From: a virus
IMG/VR virus record: IMGVR_UViG_3300037468_000531
Span: 1-25,671 of that record
Direction: 5' to 3' (one strand)
DNA length: 25,671 nt
Below the pieces are notes generated by a model. It saw only the letters and a list, made by a program, of their open reading frames with translations. It was not told where the DNA came from and searched no databases. This document shows, in pieces, positions 12,710 through 19,252 of this stretch. Positions within the stretch are counted from its first letter, which is position 1. Each line of letters opens with the position of its first letter. The position numbers were made by a program, and so were the translations under genes.

Positions 12710-13150
12710 TCAAACCCCTAGAAGCTTACGCTCCTCGGCGGTAAGTTTTGAGAGAGCAGCTTGCCGTTTCCGGGAAAGTTCCTCTGCTTCAAGACGGGCA
12801 CGGCGGATGCTGTCAAGATTCTGAAAAGCCTCCTCAAAGTCGAACTTAACAGAGAGGTAGTCACTGAATGAATCTACCCCTCCGATGAATTCAAATGCGA
12901 AATTGAAACCCTAAAGGTAACCTGAAAAGCCGACACTAATCTTGAACTTATTCGGCTCAGGTTGTTTAGGCTTGTAAGAGATCCCTTCTTGATCCAGTTC
13001 GCAGAGCAATCGGAGAACAAGATTCGGCAAGCCTTGAAAGAATTCATCCACCTCAATCTTCATGGCTGCCTTTTCTTGAGCTCTCTTTTCCGCTTCTTTT
13101 TCCTCTCGATGTGCCTTACGGAAAGCTATTTCTTCTGAAGTCATTGGCAT
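12710..13150 (-). CDS. hypothetical protein with an in-frame amber codon
   Basis: One 147-codon frame with a TAG at 12911-12913. The first 79 residues are MPMTSEEIAFRKAHREEKEA ... KFKISVGFSGYL. Directly after the TAG the frame continues GFNFAFEFIGGVDSFSDYLS ... LSKLTAEERKLLGV to TGA 12710. The beta-strand pattern (ISVGFSG / FNFAFEF) runs smoothly across the stop, and the end matches the ends of the next two genes (LTPEQ-type), so this was or is one gene. The 79-aa form alone is possible. Function unknown. Confidence 0.6.
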
Positions 13151-13172
13151 CGGTCGTTTTGCTTCTTTATCT

Positions 13173-13201
13173 ATTATGGCTTGTTATTGCGAATAAGGCA
13201 A
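13173..13201 (-). promoter_or_regulatory. cassette promoter 6, with leader
   Basis: TTGCCT - 17 bp - CATAAT, 22 nt before ATG 13150, so a short leader (about 16 nt) containing AGAAGC rather than a leaderless start. Spacer inverted repeat weak (TTATTCGCAATAA). Confidence 0.6.
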
Positions 13202-13222
13202 GGGCGAGAACCGAACGGTTCG

Positions 13223-13238
13223 GGGCGGTTAACCGCCC
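13223..13238 (-). terminator. perfect palindrome GGGCGGTTAACCGCCC
   Basis: A 16-bp perfect palindrome (8-bp stem) in cassette 6, directly after the corrected stop (13239-13241) of the gene upstream. Confidence 0.55.
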
Positions 13239-13567
13239 TCAGATCCCAAGGACTTTTATTTGCTCAGGAGTTAAAGTTTCCAGCACTTTCTTTCCTTCGC
13301 TTCCTCGCATCGCTCCTGGTACTCGTCGTCAGTTTCCTCTCTTAACCGGTAGTACTTAGTCTCACACATGGCAAACTCATGGCCGTAGTCGTTATCGATC
13401 CACTTTTCGCTATCCATGTGGGTATAACCCTCATCTAAAGTACCCTGAAGATACGCAATCGCTCCTGATATTTCTCCATTGAAAATGTTAGTGGCGTCGT
13501 CACAATATTGCTTTTTCTTAGACTGCATTTTGTAGTCAGTCACAGTCAGTCTTTTGAGTTTTGACAT
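13239..13567 (-). CDS. ETDEEF-family protein requiring a -1 frameshift
   Basis: The zero frame (98 aa, stop at 13271) runs MSKLKRLTVTDYKMQSKKKQ ... REETDDEYQERCEEAKERK then CWKL. A -1 shift at AGA AAG (13286-13291) gives VLETLTPEQIKVLGI ending at TGA 13239, which matches the C-termini of its neighbours (KTIAELTPEQREAL and SKLTAEERKLLGV). That homology argues the shifted tail is the ancestral one. GAGGAAG and AAGGA lie just upstream of the slip site and could act as an internal stimulator. A one-base sequencing deletion would look the same. ATG 13567 is preceded by AAAGGAAA. Confidence 0.6.
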
Positions 13568-13588
13568 TTTCCTTTAAAATAAATAACG

Positions 13589-13945
13589 TTAGCTCAACTT
13601 AAGGCTAAGAGCCTCTCTTTGCTCAGGGGTTAGTTCTGCGATTGTCTTCTTCCGTCTCTCCGCTTTTTCTTCCCTCTCCTGTTCAACTTTTAGTCGTGCC
13701 TGAAACTCTTCGTCGGTCTCCTCCCTTTCTTTAAAATAGGAAAGATTAGCTGTACCGCACCCATCATAACCACTGACATCTACTGAGAGAGTTGTGAAGC
13801 CCGCTTTTATGAGAGAATTAATGTAGCTCACAAGTTCACTCAAGTCTGTAGGAAGATTGTCAAGGTCATCTTCTAAAATCCGGTCGTAACTGGTTACTGC
13901 AGGGTCCAACTTGTATTCCTTAACCAGTTTCTTTGTTTTTTCCAT
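13589..13945 (-). CDS. ETDEEF-family protein, 118 aa
   Basis: Paralog of the gene at 13239-13567: both have a middle beta segment, then REETDEEFQARL-type sequence and an LTPEQ-type end. Here the end reads KTIAELTPEQREALSLKLS. The C-terminal third is a charged helix (EQEREEKAERRKK). Proteins ending ETDEEYxxR with a charged helix occur in many phages and bacteria, function unknown. The A/T-rich leader ends TTAAATTAAA before ATG 13945. Confidence 0.75.
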   Translation of the reverse strand: MEKTKKLVKEYKLDPAVTSYDRILEDDLDNLPTDLSELVSYINSLIKAGFTTLSVDVSGYDGCGTANLSYFKEREETDEEFQARLKVEQEREEKAERRKKTIAELTPEQREALSLKLS

Positions 13946-14008
13946 TTTAATTTAAGTGTTGGTGTGGCGGGAGTCTTTGTGCTCTGTAAATTCAACCATC
14001 GTAGACAA

Positions 14009-14082
14009 CACCCTGTGCAGGAATTGAACCTGCGACCCCATCTTTAGGAAAGATGTGCTCTATCCAGCTGAGCTAACAGGGC
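14009..14082 (-). tRNA. tRNA-Arg(CCU)
   Basis: Acceptor GCCCTGT/ACAGGGT (G-U at 1-72), anticodon stem CATCT/AGATG, loop TTCCTAA (anticodon CCT, codon AGG), T-loop TTCAATT on GCAGG/CCTGC. No encoded CCA. Confidence 0.9.
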
Positions 14083-14102
14083 AAACGCTGCTTTATGCGA
14101 AC

Positions 14103-14272
14103 CTAGCGCTGAAACAGAACCGGGCCAGTGTAGGGAACATCCCCCAATCGGTGAACGTCAGTGCAGTCGGATCTATCAAACCCAAAAACATAGCTCTCAG
14201 CAACTTTCACTTTCTGAGAACGTTGTTCCGACTCATGTTTAAAATTTCGATCAAGAGATCGTTGTAATCCAT
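14103..14272 (-). CDS. small protein requiring a -1 frameshift, about 56 aa
   Basis: Zero frame: MDYNDLLIEILNMSRNNVLR K then TGA (14207-14209), 21 aa. A -1 shift at AGA AAG (14210-14215), with the TGA as the next zero-frame codon, continues VKVAESYVFGFDRSDCTDVH, then RLGDVPYTGPVLFQR to TAG 14103. The shifted part reads as real protein. AAG followed directly by a stop is a favourable arrangement for -1 slippage; AGA AAG resembles the CGA AAG site described for Bacillus subtilis cdd. A missing A would look the same. Family unknown. Confidence 0.5.
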
Positions 14273-14310
14273 TTGTAACTCCGTTGGTTAAAATGTGAGG
14301 ACAATGTCAG

Positions 14311-14331
14311 AGCCTAATTAGTATAGGCTCT
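14311..14331. terminator. hairpin after 14318-14503
   Basis: Perfect 7-bp inverted repeat GAGCCTA/TAGGCTC with a 7-nt loop; the TAA stop of the upstream gene lies in the loop. Possible terminator; no U-tract. Confidence 0.4.
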
Positions 14332-14503
14332 CTGGAGAAGCGTATGCGGTGACTACAACCAACGCTTTAGGATTTTCAAGAGCCACCGAATCTCGCCAAC
14401 GCTGGGCTTCACTGAAGGCGGTAAATCCGTCTCGATTGACAACTTCGCGCCGGTTGCGCTTGTTGGTTCCAGTGATGACGTCGACTCTGTAGTTGGTTTT
14501 CAT
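14318..14503 (-). CDS. hypothetical protein, 61 aa, leaderless start
   Basis: Begins MKTNYRVDVITGTNKRNRRE and has FTAFSEAQRWRDSVALENPK in the middle, a short beta-alpha-beta-like layout. Unrecognised. Start defined by cassette promoter 7 (-10 TATGAT ends 6 nt before the ATG); promoter and first ATG context are nearly identical to copy 1 upstream of 692-934. Confidence 0.75.
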   Translation of the reverse strand: MKTNYRVDVITGTNKRNRREVVNRDGFTAFSEAQRWRDSVALENPKALVVVTAYASPESLY

Positions 14504-14509
14504 ACAATA

Positions 14510-14538
14510 ATCATAGCGTTTCTGCCTTGCAGAAACAA
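14510..14538 (-). promoter_or_regulatory. cassette promoter 7
   Basis: TTGTTT - 17 bp - TATGAT, 6 nt, ATG of 14318-14503. Spacer inverted repeat GTTTCTGC-AAG-GCAGAAAC identical to copy 1 over the whole promoter. Confidence 0.75.
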
Positions 14539-14558
14539 GGGGGGAACCGAACGGTTCA

Positions 14559-14574
14559 GGGCGGTTTACCGCCC
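14559..14574 (-). terminator. cassette 7 stem-loop
   Basis: GGGCGGT/ACCGCCC, 7-bp stem with a 2-nt centre, immediately after the stop of 14585-14932; a second stem GAACCG/CGGTTC lies between it and the promoter. Confidence 0.5.
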
Positions 14575-14584
14575 CAGAAACTGT

Positions 14585-14932
14585 TTAGGAGGCAACCGCA
14601 GCAGAGGGAAGCAGGGAAGTTTCCCGACCTGCTTGGGCTTTCATCGCAGCGCGAGAGCGAAGCATCGCCTGAGCTTGCAGGGCAACGTCGTTGACGGTCA
14701 GCTGCAAAGCGGAATGTCGGCTCGTGTAGGAACCGTAAGAGCGACCGTATTCGCGGTTCCACGCCTCTTGCTGTTCAACGGGCCAGATGTAGGAAAACAC
14801 GGGGACTTCGCTGGCGTTGCGCTGTGTGCCCTTAATTTCCAGTTTGCGGTTGCGCTGGCGCTCACTCAGCTGGGCGTAGGTTGCTTGCCATTCGGCAACT
14901 TCGCGCAGGTAGGATTCGCGATCTTGAAACAT
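14585..14932 (-). CDS. hypothetical protein, 115 aa
   Basis: Helical and Gln/Arg/Ala-rich: SYLREVAEWQATYAQLSERQ, a central EVPVFSYIWPVEQQEAWNRE, and ALQAQAMLRSRAAMKAQAG. Unrecognised. Starts 17 nt after tRNA-Arg(UCU), so probably cotranscribed with it. Confidence 0.75.
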   Translation of the reverse strand: MFQDRESYLREVAEWQATYAQLSERQRNRKLEIKGTQRNASEVPVFSYIWPVEQQEAWNREYGRSYGSYTSRHSALQLTVNDVALQAQAMLRSRAAMKAQAGRETSLLPSAAVAS

Positions 14933-14949
14933 TTGATTAAGTAGACAAA

Positions 14950-15022
14950 CACCGGCAGAGGGATTTGAACCCCCGACATCAAGCTTAGAAGGCTCGCGTT
15001 CTGTCCGCTGAACTATGCCGGC
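14950..15022 (-). tRNA. tRNA-Arg(UCU)
   Basis: Acceptor GCCGGCA/TGCCGGT (G-U at 1-72), anticodon stem CGAGC/GCTTG, loop CTTCTAA (anticodon TCT, codon AGA), T-loop TTCAAAT. It decodes the AGA codon found at the three suspected slip sites. Confidence 0.9.
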
Positions 15023-15031
15023 TTGTTGTAA

Positions 15032-15328
15032 TCAGGCAGCTACCTGAGCGTGCTCTTGAAGCCAATCTTCAAACCACTTTCGGGCAGTGCCTTGAAGAAC
15101 TTCGCGAACCATGTCTGTCAGAATCCATTCTCGACTCGACAGAAAAGCAGTTCCTTTCAGGTGAACGTACCGGTAACCTGCCCAGTAATCCAAGAACTTT
15201 TGGTCTTCGTTCGGAAAAAGATCGAACAGAAGTTCGCTCATGAGGTTGCGTGGTTCAAACCCACGACTGATCAGAGTCAGCGTTTTTTCGATGGCAGCGA
15301 GGTGAGTGGCGGTGAGGTCGCTTTTCAT
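15032..15328 (-). CDS. hypothetical protein, 98 aa, leaderless start
   Basis: Mostly helical: HLAAIEKTLTLISRGFEPRN, LLFDLFPNEDQKFLDYW, and WILTDMVREVLQGTARKWFE. Unrecognised. Start defined by cassette promoter 8 (-10 TATAGT ends 6 nt before ATG 15328). Ends 9 nt before tRNA-Arg(UCU). Confidence 0.75.
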   Translation of the reverse strand: MKSDLTATHLAAIEKTLTLISRGFEPRNLMSELLFDLFPNEDQKFLDYWAGYRYVHLKGTAFLSSREWILTDMVREVLQGTARKWFEDWLQEHAQVAA

Positions 15329-15334
15329 ACAAAT

Positions 15335-15363
15335 ACTATACTACCTCTGGAACTGAAGGCCAA
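15335..15363 (-). promoter_or_regulatory. cassette promoter 8
   Basis: TTGGCC - 17 bp - TATAGT, 6 nt, ATG of 15032-15328. The spacer hairpin is poor here. The preceding gene as annotated runs through this promoter (stop TAG 15341-15343). Confidence 0.65.
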
Positions 15364-15601
15364 GGGTGGAAACCGAACCTTTCTGCGGTGCAGAAAGTCG
15401 GTTAACCGCCCCTCGGCTCAGGTCCAACTTCACCTCCATCTCTTCCACGACACACTCAACCAAGTCTCCCCAGCGAGCGTACTCGTTGAAGCGCTCACCC
15501 AAATACGCTTTAGCATCTTCTTCTTTCGAGAAGATCTCCATCTCGAAGTAACCTTCGTACGCAACGTCGAAATACGCCAACCAAACTTTCATCTTTTCCA
15601 T
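15341..15601 (-). CDS. hypothetical protein with cassette-encoded tail, leaderless start
   Basis: 86 aa as read. The first 60 or so residues look native: MEKMKVWLAYFDVAYEGYFE, SKEEDAKAYLGERFNEYA, VVEEMEVKLDLS. The remaining tail (RGAVNRLSAPQKGSV...) is translated from cassette 8. A -1 shift at the GGGG of CGA GGG GCG would end it at once in the TAA of the cassette palindrome GGTTAACC, the position where another gene's stop lies. Start defined by cassette promoter 9. Function unknown. Confidence 0.65.
   Translation of the reverse strand: MEKMKVWLAYFDVAYEGYFEMEIFSKEEDAKAYLGERFNEYARWGDLVECVVEEMEVKLDLSRGAVNRLSAPQKGSVSTLGLQFQR
15371..15403 (-). terminator. cassette 8 long hairpin
   Basis: Outer stem AACCGA/TCGGTT and inner stem CTTTCTGC/GCAGAAAG (loop GGT) with a 2-nt bulge. 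The inner arms match the promoter-spacer hairpin of other copies. Confidence 0.5.
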
Positions 15602-15607
15602 GGTAAT

Positions 15608-15635
15608 ATCATGGCGCGTCTACCCCGGAAAACAA
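15608..15635 (-). promoter_or_regulatory. cassette promoter 9
   Basis: TTGTTT - 16 bp - CATGAT, 6 nt, ATG of 15341-15601. No spacer hairpin. Confidence 0.6.
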
Positions 15636-15641
15636 GCCGGA

Positions 15642-15845
15642 GAACCGACCAAGGCGGTTCGGTTTACCGCCCCTTTACGTAGTAAAGACCGGTCCTTTGC
15701 GCAGCAAAGACCGCACCACCGCTCTAAGGGGGCTAGAGGAGCCTCAAACGGGATCTCAGCCGAAGGGCACGGAAGGGTCACCCTTCGCCTAAGCAGCCCC
15801 AGGGAGCCTTGGAGGGGCCTCTCGGTGGTCACCTTCTTGGTGAAG
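15642..15845 (-). other. structured non-coding stretch between cassette 9 and tRNA-Met
   Basis: No credible gene. It holds GAACCG/CGGTTC (15642-15660), CTTTAC-GTA-GTAAAG (15673-15687), CTTTGC-GCA-GCAAAG (15695-15709) and a 15-nt palindrome GAAGGGTCACCCTTC (15772-15786). It is GC-rich. It may be a multi-hairpin terminator or a small RNA. Open frames across it on both strands are composed of repeat sequence. Confidence 0.5.
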
Positions 15846-15917
15846 TGGCTGTAGCAGGAATCGAACCTGCGACTTACTCCTTATGAAAGAGCTGTTCTAC
15901 CGCTGAACTATACAGCC
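15846..15917 (-). tRNA. tRNA-Met(CAU), elongator type
   Basis: Acceptor GGCTGTA/TACAGCC fully paired including 1-72, so not an initiator. Anticodon loop TTCATAA (CAT); T-loop TTCGATT on GCAGG/CCTGC. A lysidine-modified Ile tRNA with the same anticodon cannot be excluded. A CCCTG/CAGGG hairpin (about 15925-15942) lies just 5'. Confidence 0.85.
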
Positions 15918-15965
15918 TTGCTCCCTGCCAGTTGACAGGGAATTTAACGTGAAGCTAGTTTAGCT

Positions 15966-16157
15966 TCAGCCAGGACCCGTAAACGAATCTAGTTGTTTCA
16001 GGAGCCAGATTGAGTGAACGATACCGCTCACGAATGCCAAGCCGATCAGACCGCTTATCCAACCGACTTTAAGCTCGTGCTGTTTTATTTTGGCGTCTGC
16101 AATCTCGTTGGCGATACGTGTGATTTCTGCTATGGTGTCGGGTTCTAGGTTCGTCAT
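15966..16157 (-). CDS. small membrane protein, 63 aa
   Basis: N-terminal amphipathic helix (TIAEITRIANEIADAKIKQH) then one membrane segment (VGWISGLIGLAFVSGIVHSI) and a short tail. Single-pass layout, N-terminus probably cytoplasmic. Function unknown. Just upstream of tRNA-Met. Confidence 0.7.
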   Translation of the reverse strand: MTNLEPDTIAEITRIANEIADAKIKQHELKVGWISGLIGLAFVSGIVHSIWLLKQLDSFTGPG

Positions 16158-16173
16158 TGGTCGGGGTTAGTAA

Positions 16174-16422
16174 TTAGCACTTTATGATGGGTCTTTCTCC
16201 GTGGTCCTGCGGCTTTGCTGGTGAGACGGACCCGGAAAGACCCGAATGCAATAGATTGAGAGCATGCTGAACTTCGGGACCACCAAAGCTCGGGTCAATC
16301 TCATGGTAGAAAACCATGTTGAGGTGATTGCGAATAGTTTGAATTTGCTTCGGAGTGAGAGATTCAGGGTTCCCAAGCTCAAAGAGTCCTTGGAGCCAGT
16401 AGCAAAAATCGCGTGATGTCAT
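16174..16422 (-). CDS. WLQG-motif protein A, 82 aa
   Basis: From ATG 16422: MTSRDFCYWLQGLFELGNPE, then SLTPKQIQTIRNHLNMVF and a polar C-terminus ending in Cys (IIKC). The FxxWLQGxxxL...L...Q...I...L pattern is a widespread small phage motif of unknown function. Paralog of 16479-16670 and 17725-18093. The open frame upstream is not used; ATG 16422 aligns with the paralogs. Confidence 0.75.
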   Translation of the reverse strand: MTSRDFCYWLQGLFELGNPESLTPKQIQTIRNHLNMVFYHEIDPSFGGPEVQHALNLLHSGLSGSVSPAKPQDHGERPIIKC

Positions 16423-16478
16423 TTTGATTGTGGGGAGGTTAATGGTGGTTAATGTAGATGAATGCAACAGGTTAGCAA

Positions 16479-16670
16479 TCAGCAGCGGGCGACCCAGCCG
16501 TTGGGGAATTGCGGTTGTTCCCACGCTGATTTAGCTGGTTTCGGGACTTGCACTAAGTCAATTTTTTCAAGATTCTCACCAATCCTGCTGAGTTGGTCTA
16601 GGTTAAGTTCGGTCCCAGTGATCCCTAGGATGTAGCCCTGTAGCCATGTTACAAAGTCAGTTTTGTTCAT
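16479..16670 (-). CDS. WLQG-motif protein B, 63 aa
   Basis: From ATG 16670: MNKTDFVTWLQGYILGITGT, NLDQLSRIGENLEKI, ending WVARC. Same motif order and C-terminal Cys as its paralogs. The open frame extends upstream but the ATG next to the motif matches the family layout. Lies 20 nt after the gene 16691-17659. Confidence 0.75.
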   Translation of the reverse strand: MNKTDFVTWLQGYILGITGTELNLDQLSRIGENLEKIDLVQVPKPAKSAWEQPQFPNGWVARC

Positions 16671-16690
16671 TTTGTTGATTGATAGTGGAA

Positions 16691-17659
16691 TTAAGACCGG
16701 TAGAGGGGCCAATCATCGTTGGCTCTTTGGTTTTCTTGGAAATCGATGGCTTCTTGTACAGTGGAAATTAGGATTTTGTGCCCATCGACATCAGTATTCT
16801 GACTACCTTCGTGGCCTCCGGGGGTCCACAGTTTTCGGGTTCTATCTATGAAAGTATCAATAAATACCCCCTTTAGACAATCAGCAAGAAGTTCTTTGAG
16901 TTGTTCCTTTTGAGCGTTAACAACAAGGTTGGTGAAAACTTGGTCTAAGCGGATAAAAGATGCTGTCCTGTCCCTCAGTAATCCCAGCAACCCCTGAGTG
17001 AAATTTTCTGAGTTTCGACAGAGGAAAATCCAGTCTCTAAATATAAACTCCGATAAAGCCACATCAGCAGCGGTTTTCCGTTCATCGTACAAGTGGTCGA
17101 GGGACCCATTTTTGGGTGATAGGGCAATCTGCCCATCTAGTGTAGAGGCGAAAAGATTTTGCCACTCTCCGATAACTATGTCAAGTTCTTGGAGACAATC
17201 GTTATAAGTGAAAGTCTTTTCCGTCGTATAATCATACAGTGAAAATTTCTCAAGAATCCCCTCTACGATATCCTTACGCATCATTGTGAATTTTACTGGG
17301 GTTTTACGGCAAGTATCTACAAAGAGTCTATTTTCGTGGCAAGCCTCAAAAAACATGTCAATGTCAAAGTCATCCCGCTTAACGGCAATGTCGTGATATC
17401 TGTTCTCACCGACTTCTAGCTCTACTAAATTCTTACGGAGGGCGTCGATAATGAGCGGCAAACCGACTCCGGAGGAGTTTTCTCCGCCACCATAATCATT
17501 GTACTCGCTGTTAAAGGGAAGAAGGCAAGGTTCAAAGAGACATGTTGAGTAGCAATAGCTATCTTCATGAATATTCTCTTCCAGCACAAACACATAGACA
17601 GGTTGCCCCTCGTAGATGGGGAGATTAGAAATTCCGCAAGTTTTGTTCCAGCAGCCCAT
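16691..17659 (-). CDS. conserved phage protein MGCWNKTCG, 322 aa
   Basis: Begins MGCWNKTCGISNLPIYEGQP, then VYVFVLEEN and a YNDYGGGENSSGVGLPLIID segment, followed by a long variable helical region. This N-terminal signature recurs in a family of phage proteins of unknown function. The paired cysteines at the N-terminus may bind metal (inference). It is among the longest genes of the window and sits inside the cluster of WLQG paralogs. Confidence 0.8.
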   Translation of the reverse strand: MGCWNKTCGISNLPIYEGQPVYVFVLEENIHEDSYCYSTCLFEPCLLPFNSEYNDYGGGENSSGVGLPLIIDALRKNLVELEVGENRYHDIAVKRDDFDIDMFFEACHENRLFVDTCRKTPVKFTMMRKDIVEGILEKFSLYDYTTEKTFTYNDCLQELDIVIGEWQNLFASTLDGQIALSPKNGSLDHLYDERKTAADVALSEFIFRDWIFLCRNSENFTQGLLGLLRDRTASFIRLDQVFTNLVVNAQKEQLKELLADCLKGVFIDTFIDRTRKLWTPGGHEGSQNTDVDGHKILISTVQEAIDFQENQRANDDWPLYRS

Positions 17660-17724
17660 TTTGATATCGGTGTTTTGGTTGTAGTTTGGTTTAGGGGGGT
17701 ATAAAGGCTATCGTTGCAGGGCAA

Positions 17725-18093
17725 TTAGCAGTTTATCTGAGGGGGCCAATGGCTTGGTGAATAGAAAGGGAGAGGTTTAAAAGTGGGCCAGGTTTGGGGC
17801 TCGAGCGGCCCATCGTAGACCCATTTATCGGCTTTTCGTTTTTCATGTTCCTCTAGAATTTTCACATACTTATCAAAAGGGTCAGGGTTCCCAGTTGCCT
17901 CATCAGCCTCAGATTCCTCCGTCAGTATATCACAGTCTGGGTCCGAATCGAAGTGGGTGAAAACCGTATCGAGCTTTGCTTTTAGGGTAGCTAGCTGGTT
18001 TGCATCCAAACTACCACCAGCCCCATCAAGGAAGCCTTGTAGCCAAATGCAAAATGTTGCTGGTGTTTGTGTGTTTGCGACTGTCGTGGTCAT
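17725..18093 (-). CDS. WLQG-motif protein C, 122 aa
   Basis: N-terminal module TPATFCIWLQGFLDGAGGSL, DANQLATLKAKLDTVF matches the two paralogs. The C-terminal half is different: acidic (EESEADEATGNPD), then Pro/Trp-rich (PQTWPTFKPLPFYSP), ending PPQINC, again with terminal Cys. ATGA overlap with the upstream gene (18090-18093). Confidence 0.75.
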   Translation of the reverse strand: MTTTVANTQTPATFCIWLQGFLDGAGGSLDANQLATLKAKLDTVFTHFDSDPDCDILTEESEADEATGNPDPFDKYVKILEEHEKRKADKWVYDGPLEPQTWPTFKPLPFYSPSHWPPQINC

Positions 18094-18680
18094 TGCGTTG
18101 GGATATCTGGGAATTTGAAAAGGTTTTCGTGGCCCATACCTATGGACTCCATGAAGTGGTGATTCTCGACATAGTCCCTATCGAGTTTAGTTGCGTAGGT
18201 ATCAAGGTCACTCTGATCTGCGGCAAGAAGCCAATCTTCTGGGTTGTTCTTCCCTTTTCTCAAGGCAGATAGTCTCCACCATAACGACGGGTAAGAAGCT
18301 AAGTAAATCTGCCAGCCATGCTTTACAAAGTATCTGCCTTCATCTAGGCTAATCTTTTTAACTTTGCAGAAACCCCCATATTTACGACCTTCAGCTTGAA
18401 TGGTGTAAGTGGTTTCCTGATGCGGGTTTTCAGGGGTTGTAATTGAGTGTAAGAACCCCACCCCAAATGATCTCATTGGGAAACCTTCTATATCTGATGC
18501 CAGTACATAATCACCAACTTCAGGTGTGACTGTGTCAGTGGGGCATTCGTGATTCCAACTTACAGTTAATTTTCTGGCCTGGTTGAGGGTTAATTTACCC
18601 TCTTCTATCAAACCCGTCAACTCCTTTGAAAAGGTACTACCTGTAGATTGAGCAATGTTGGTTATTGGTGCGTCAATCAT
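18090..18680 (-). CDS. GDYVLA-domain protein A, 196 aa
   Basis: From ATG 18680, which overlaps the upstream TGA (ATGA). After a helical N-terminus comes VGDYVLASDIEG, FGVGFLHSI, YTIQAEGRKYGGFCKVKKIS, LDEGRYF and PSLWWRLSALRKGKNNPED. The same order of elements occurs in 18899-19252, so both share a domain, probably a small beta-rich fold. Known in phages only as a conserved hypothetical type. Contains AGA AAA G in phase (about 18255) read without a shift. Confidence 0.75.
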   Translation of the reverse strand: MIDAPITNIAQSTGSTFSKELTGLIEEGKLTLNQARKLTVSWNHECPTDTVTPEVGDYVLASDIEGFPMRSFGVGFLHSITTPENPHQETTYTIQAEGRKYGGFCKVKKISLDEGRYFVKHGWQIYLASYPSLWWRLSALRKGKNNPEDWLLAADQSDLDTYATKLDRDYVENHHFMESIGMGHENLFKFPDIPTQ

Positions 18681-18892
18681 TGTTGATTCGGTTCTGGCAC
18701 TGGCCATGTAATTATGTTGCAGTTATTGAAGGAATCTGGGTAGTTGGCCTGCAGGAATTCGTATGTTTTGAGACCGATGAGTAATGATTCCCTGGGCATT
18801 AATGCGTGTTTTAGGATGTCCTCTTTATATCTCTCAAGATCTTTGATGGGGTCTCTTTTCGGTTGCCCCCAGCTTTGATGGTTCTTACTCAT
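18677..18892 (-). CDS. hypothetical protein, 71 aa
   Basis: From ATG 18892: MSKNHQSWGQPKRDPIKDLE, then helical YKEDILKHALMPRESLL and GLKTYEFLQANYPDSF. Unrecognised. A TTG 6 nt earlier, touching the upstream TGA, is an alternative start. Stop overlaps the next start (ATGA). Confidence 0.7.
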   Translation of the reverse strand: MSKNHQSWGQPKRDPIKDLERYKEDILKHALMPRESLLIGLKTYEFLQANYPDSFNNCNIITWPVPEPNQQ

Positions 18893-18898
18893 TGTCAA

Positions 18899-19252
18899 TC
18901 ATTGCCAACCATTGTCAATCTCATCGCAGGGGTCGTATGGATTGGGTACGCCCCTAATACAATCAAGGTGCCACCAAACGGACCTCCCGGGTTTGTCACC
19001 GATTTCAGGAAGTAGCGCCACTAAGGCTTTACCCTCTTCTTCAGTGATAGCCTCGGCCCTCCTAAAACTGCCGCCATGGGACGAAGTTTCGTCTCCATAA
19101 ATAACGTAATGTCTAATTTGATTGCCGGTTTCAGATGACCATTTCTCTGCATAGAAACCAATACAGAAGGGATCGCAGGGGTCACCATCGTGCCACCTTG
19201 TGGCTAGGACATAGTCCCCTATTTGCGGGTTGTCCCCAAGAGTTTTATTCAT
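18899..19252 (-). CDS. GDYVLA-domain protein B, 117 aa
   Basis: From ATG 19252: PQIGDYVLATRWHDGDPCDP, FCIGFYAEKW, a central HYVIYGD...GGSFRRAEAI, EEEGKAL and GRSVWWHLDCIRGVPNP. It parallels 18090-18680 element by element. GTG 19291 is an alternative start that would add 13 residues and leave only 12 nt to the upstream stop. Confidence 0.7.
   Translation of the reverse strand: MNKTLGDNPQIGDYVLATRWHDGDPCDPFCIGFYAEKWSSETGNQIRHYVIYGDETSSHGGSFRRAEAITEEEGKALVALLPEIGDKPGRSVWWHLDCIRGVPNPYDPCDEIDNGWQ

Noticed and set aside
9432-13150. Stop-codon reassignment of the whole phage
   Set aside because: TAA, TAG and TGA are all used as normal stops in many genes, the two interruptions use different stops, and no suppressor tRNA is present in the window.
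13568-13588. T4-type late promoter (TATAAATA-like) before the gene 13239-13567
   Set aside because: TTATTTATTTTA only loosely resembles it, no other gene has it, and the upstream gene is probably cotranscribed.
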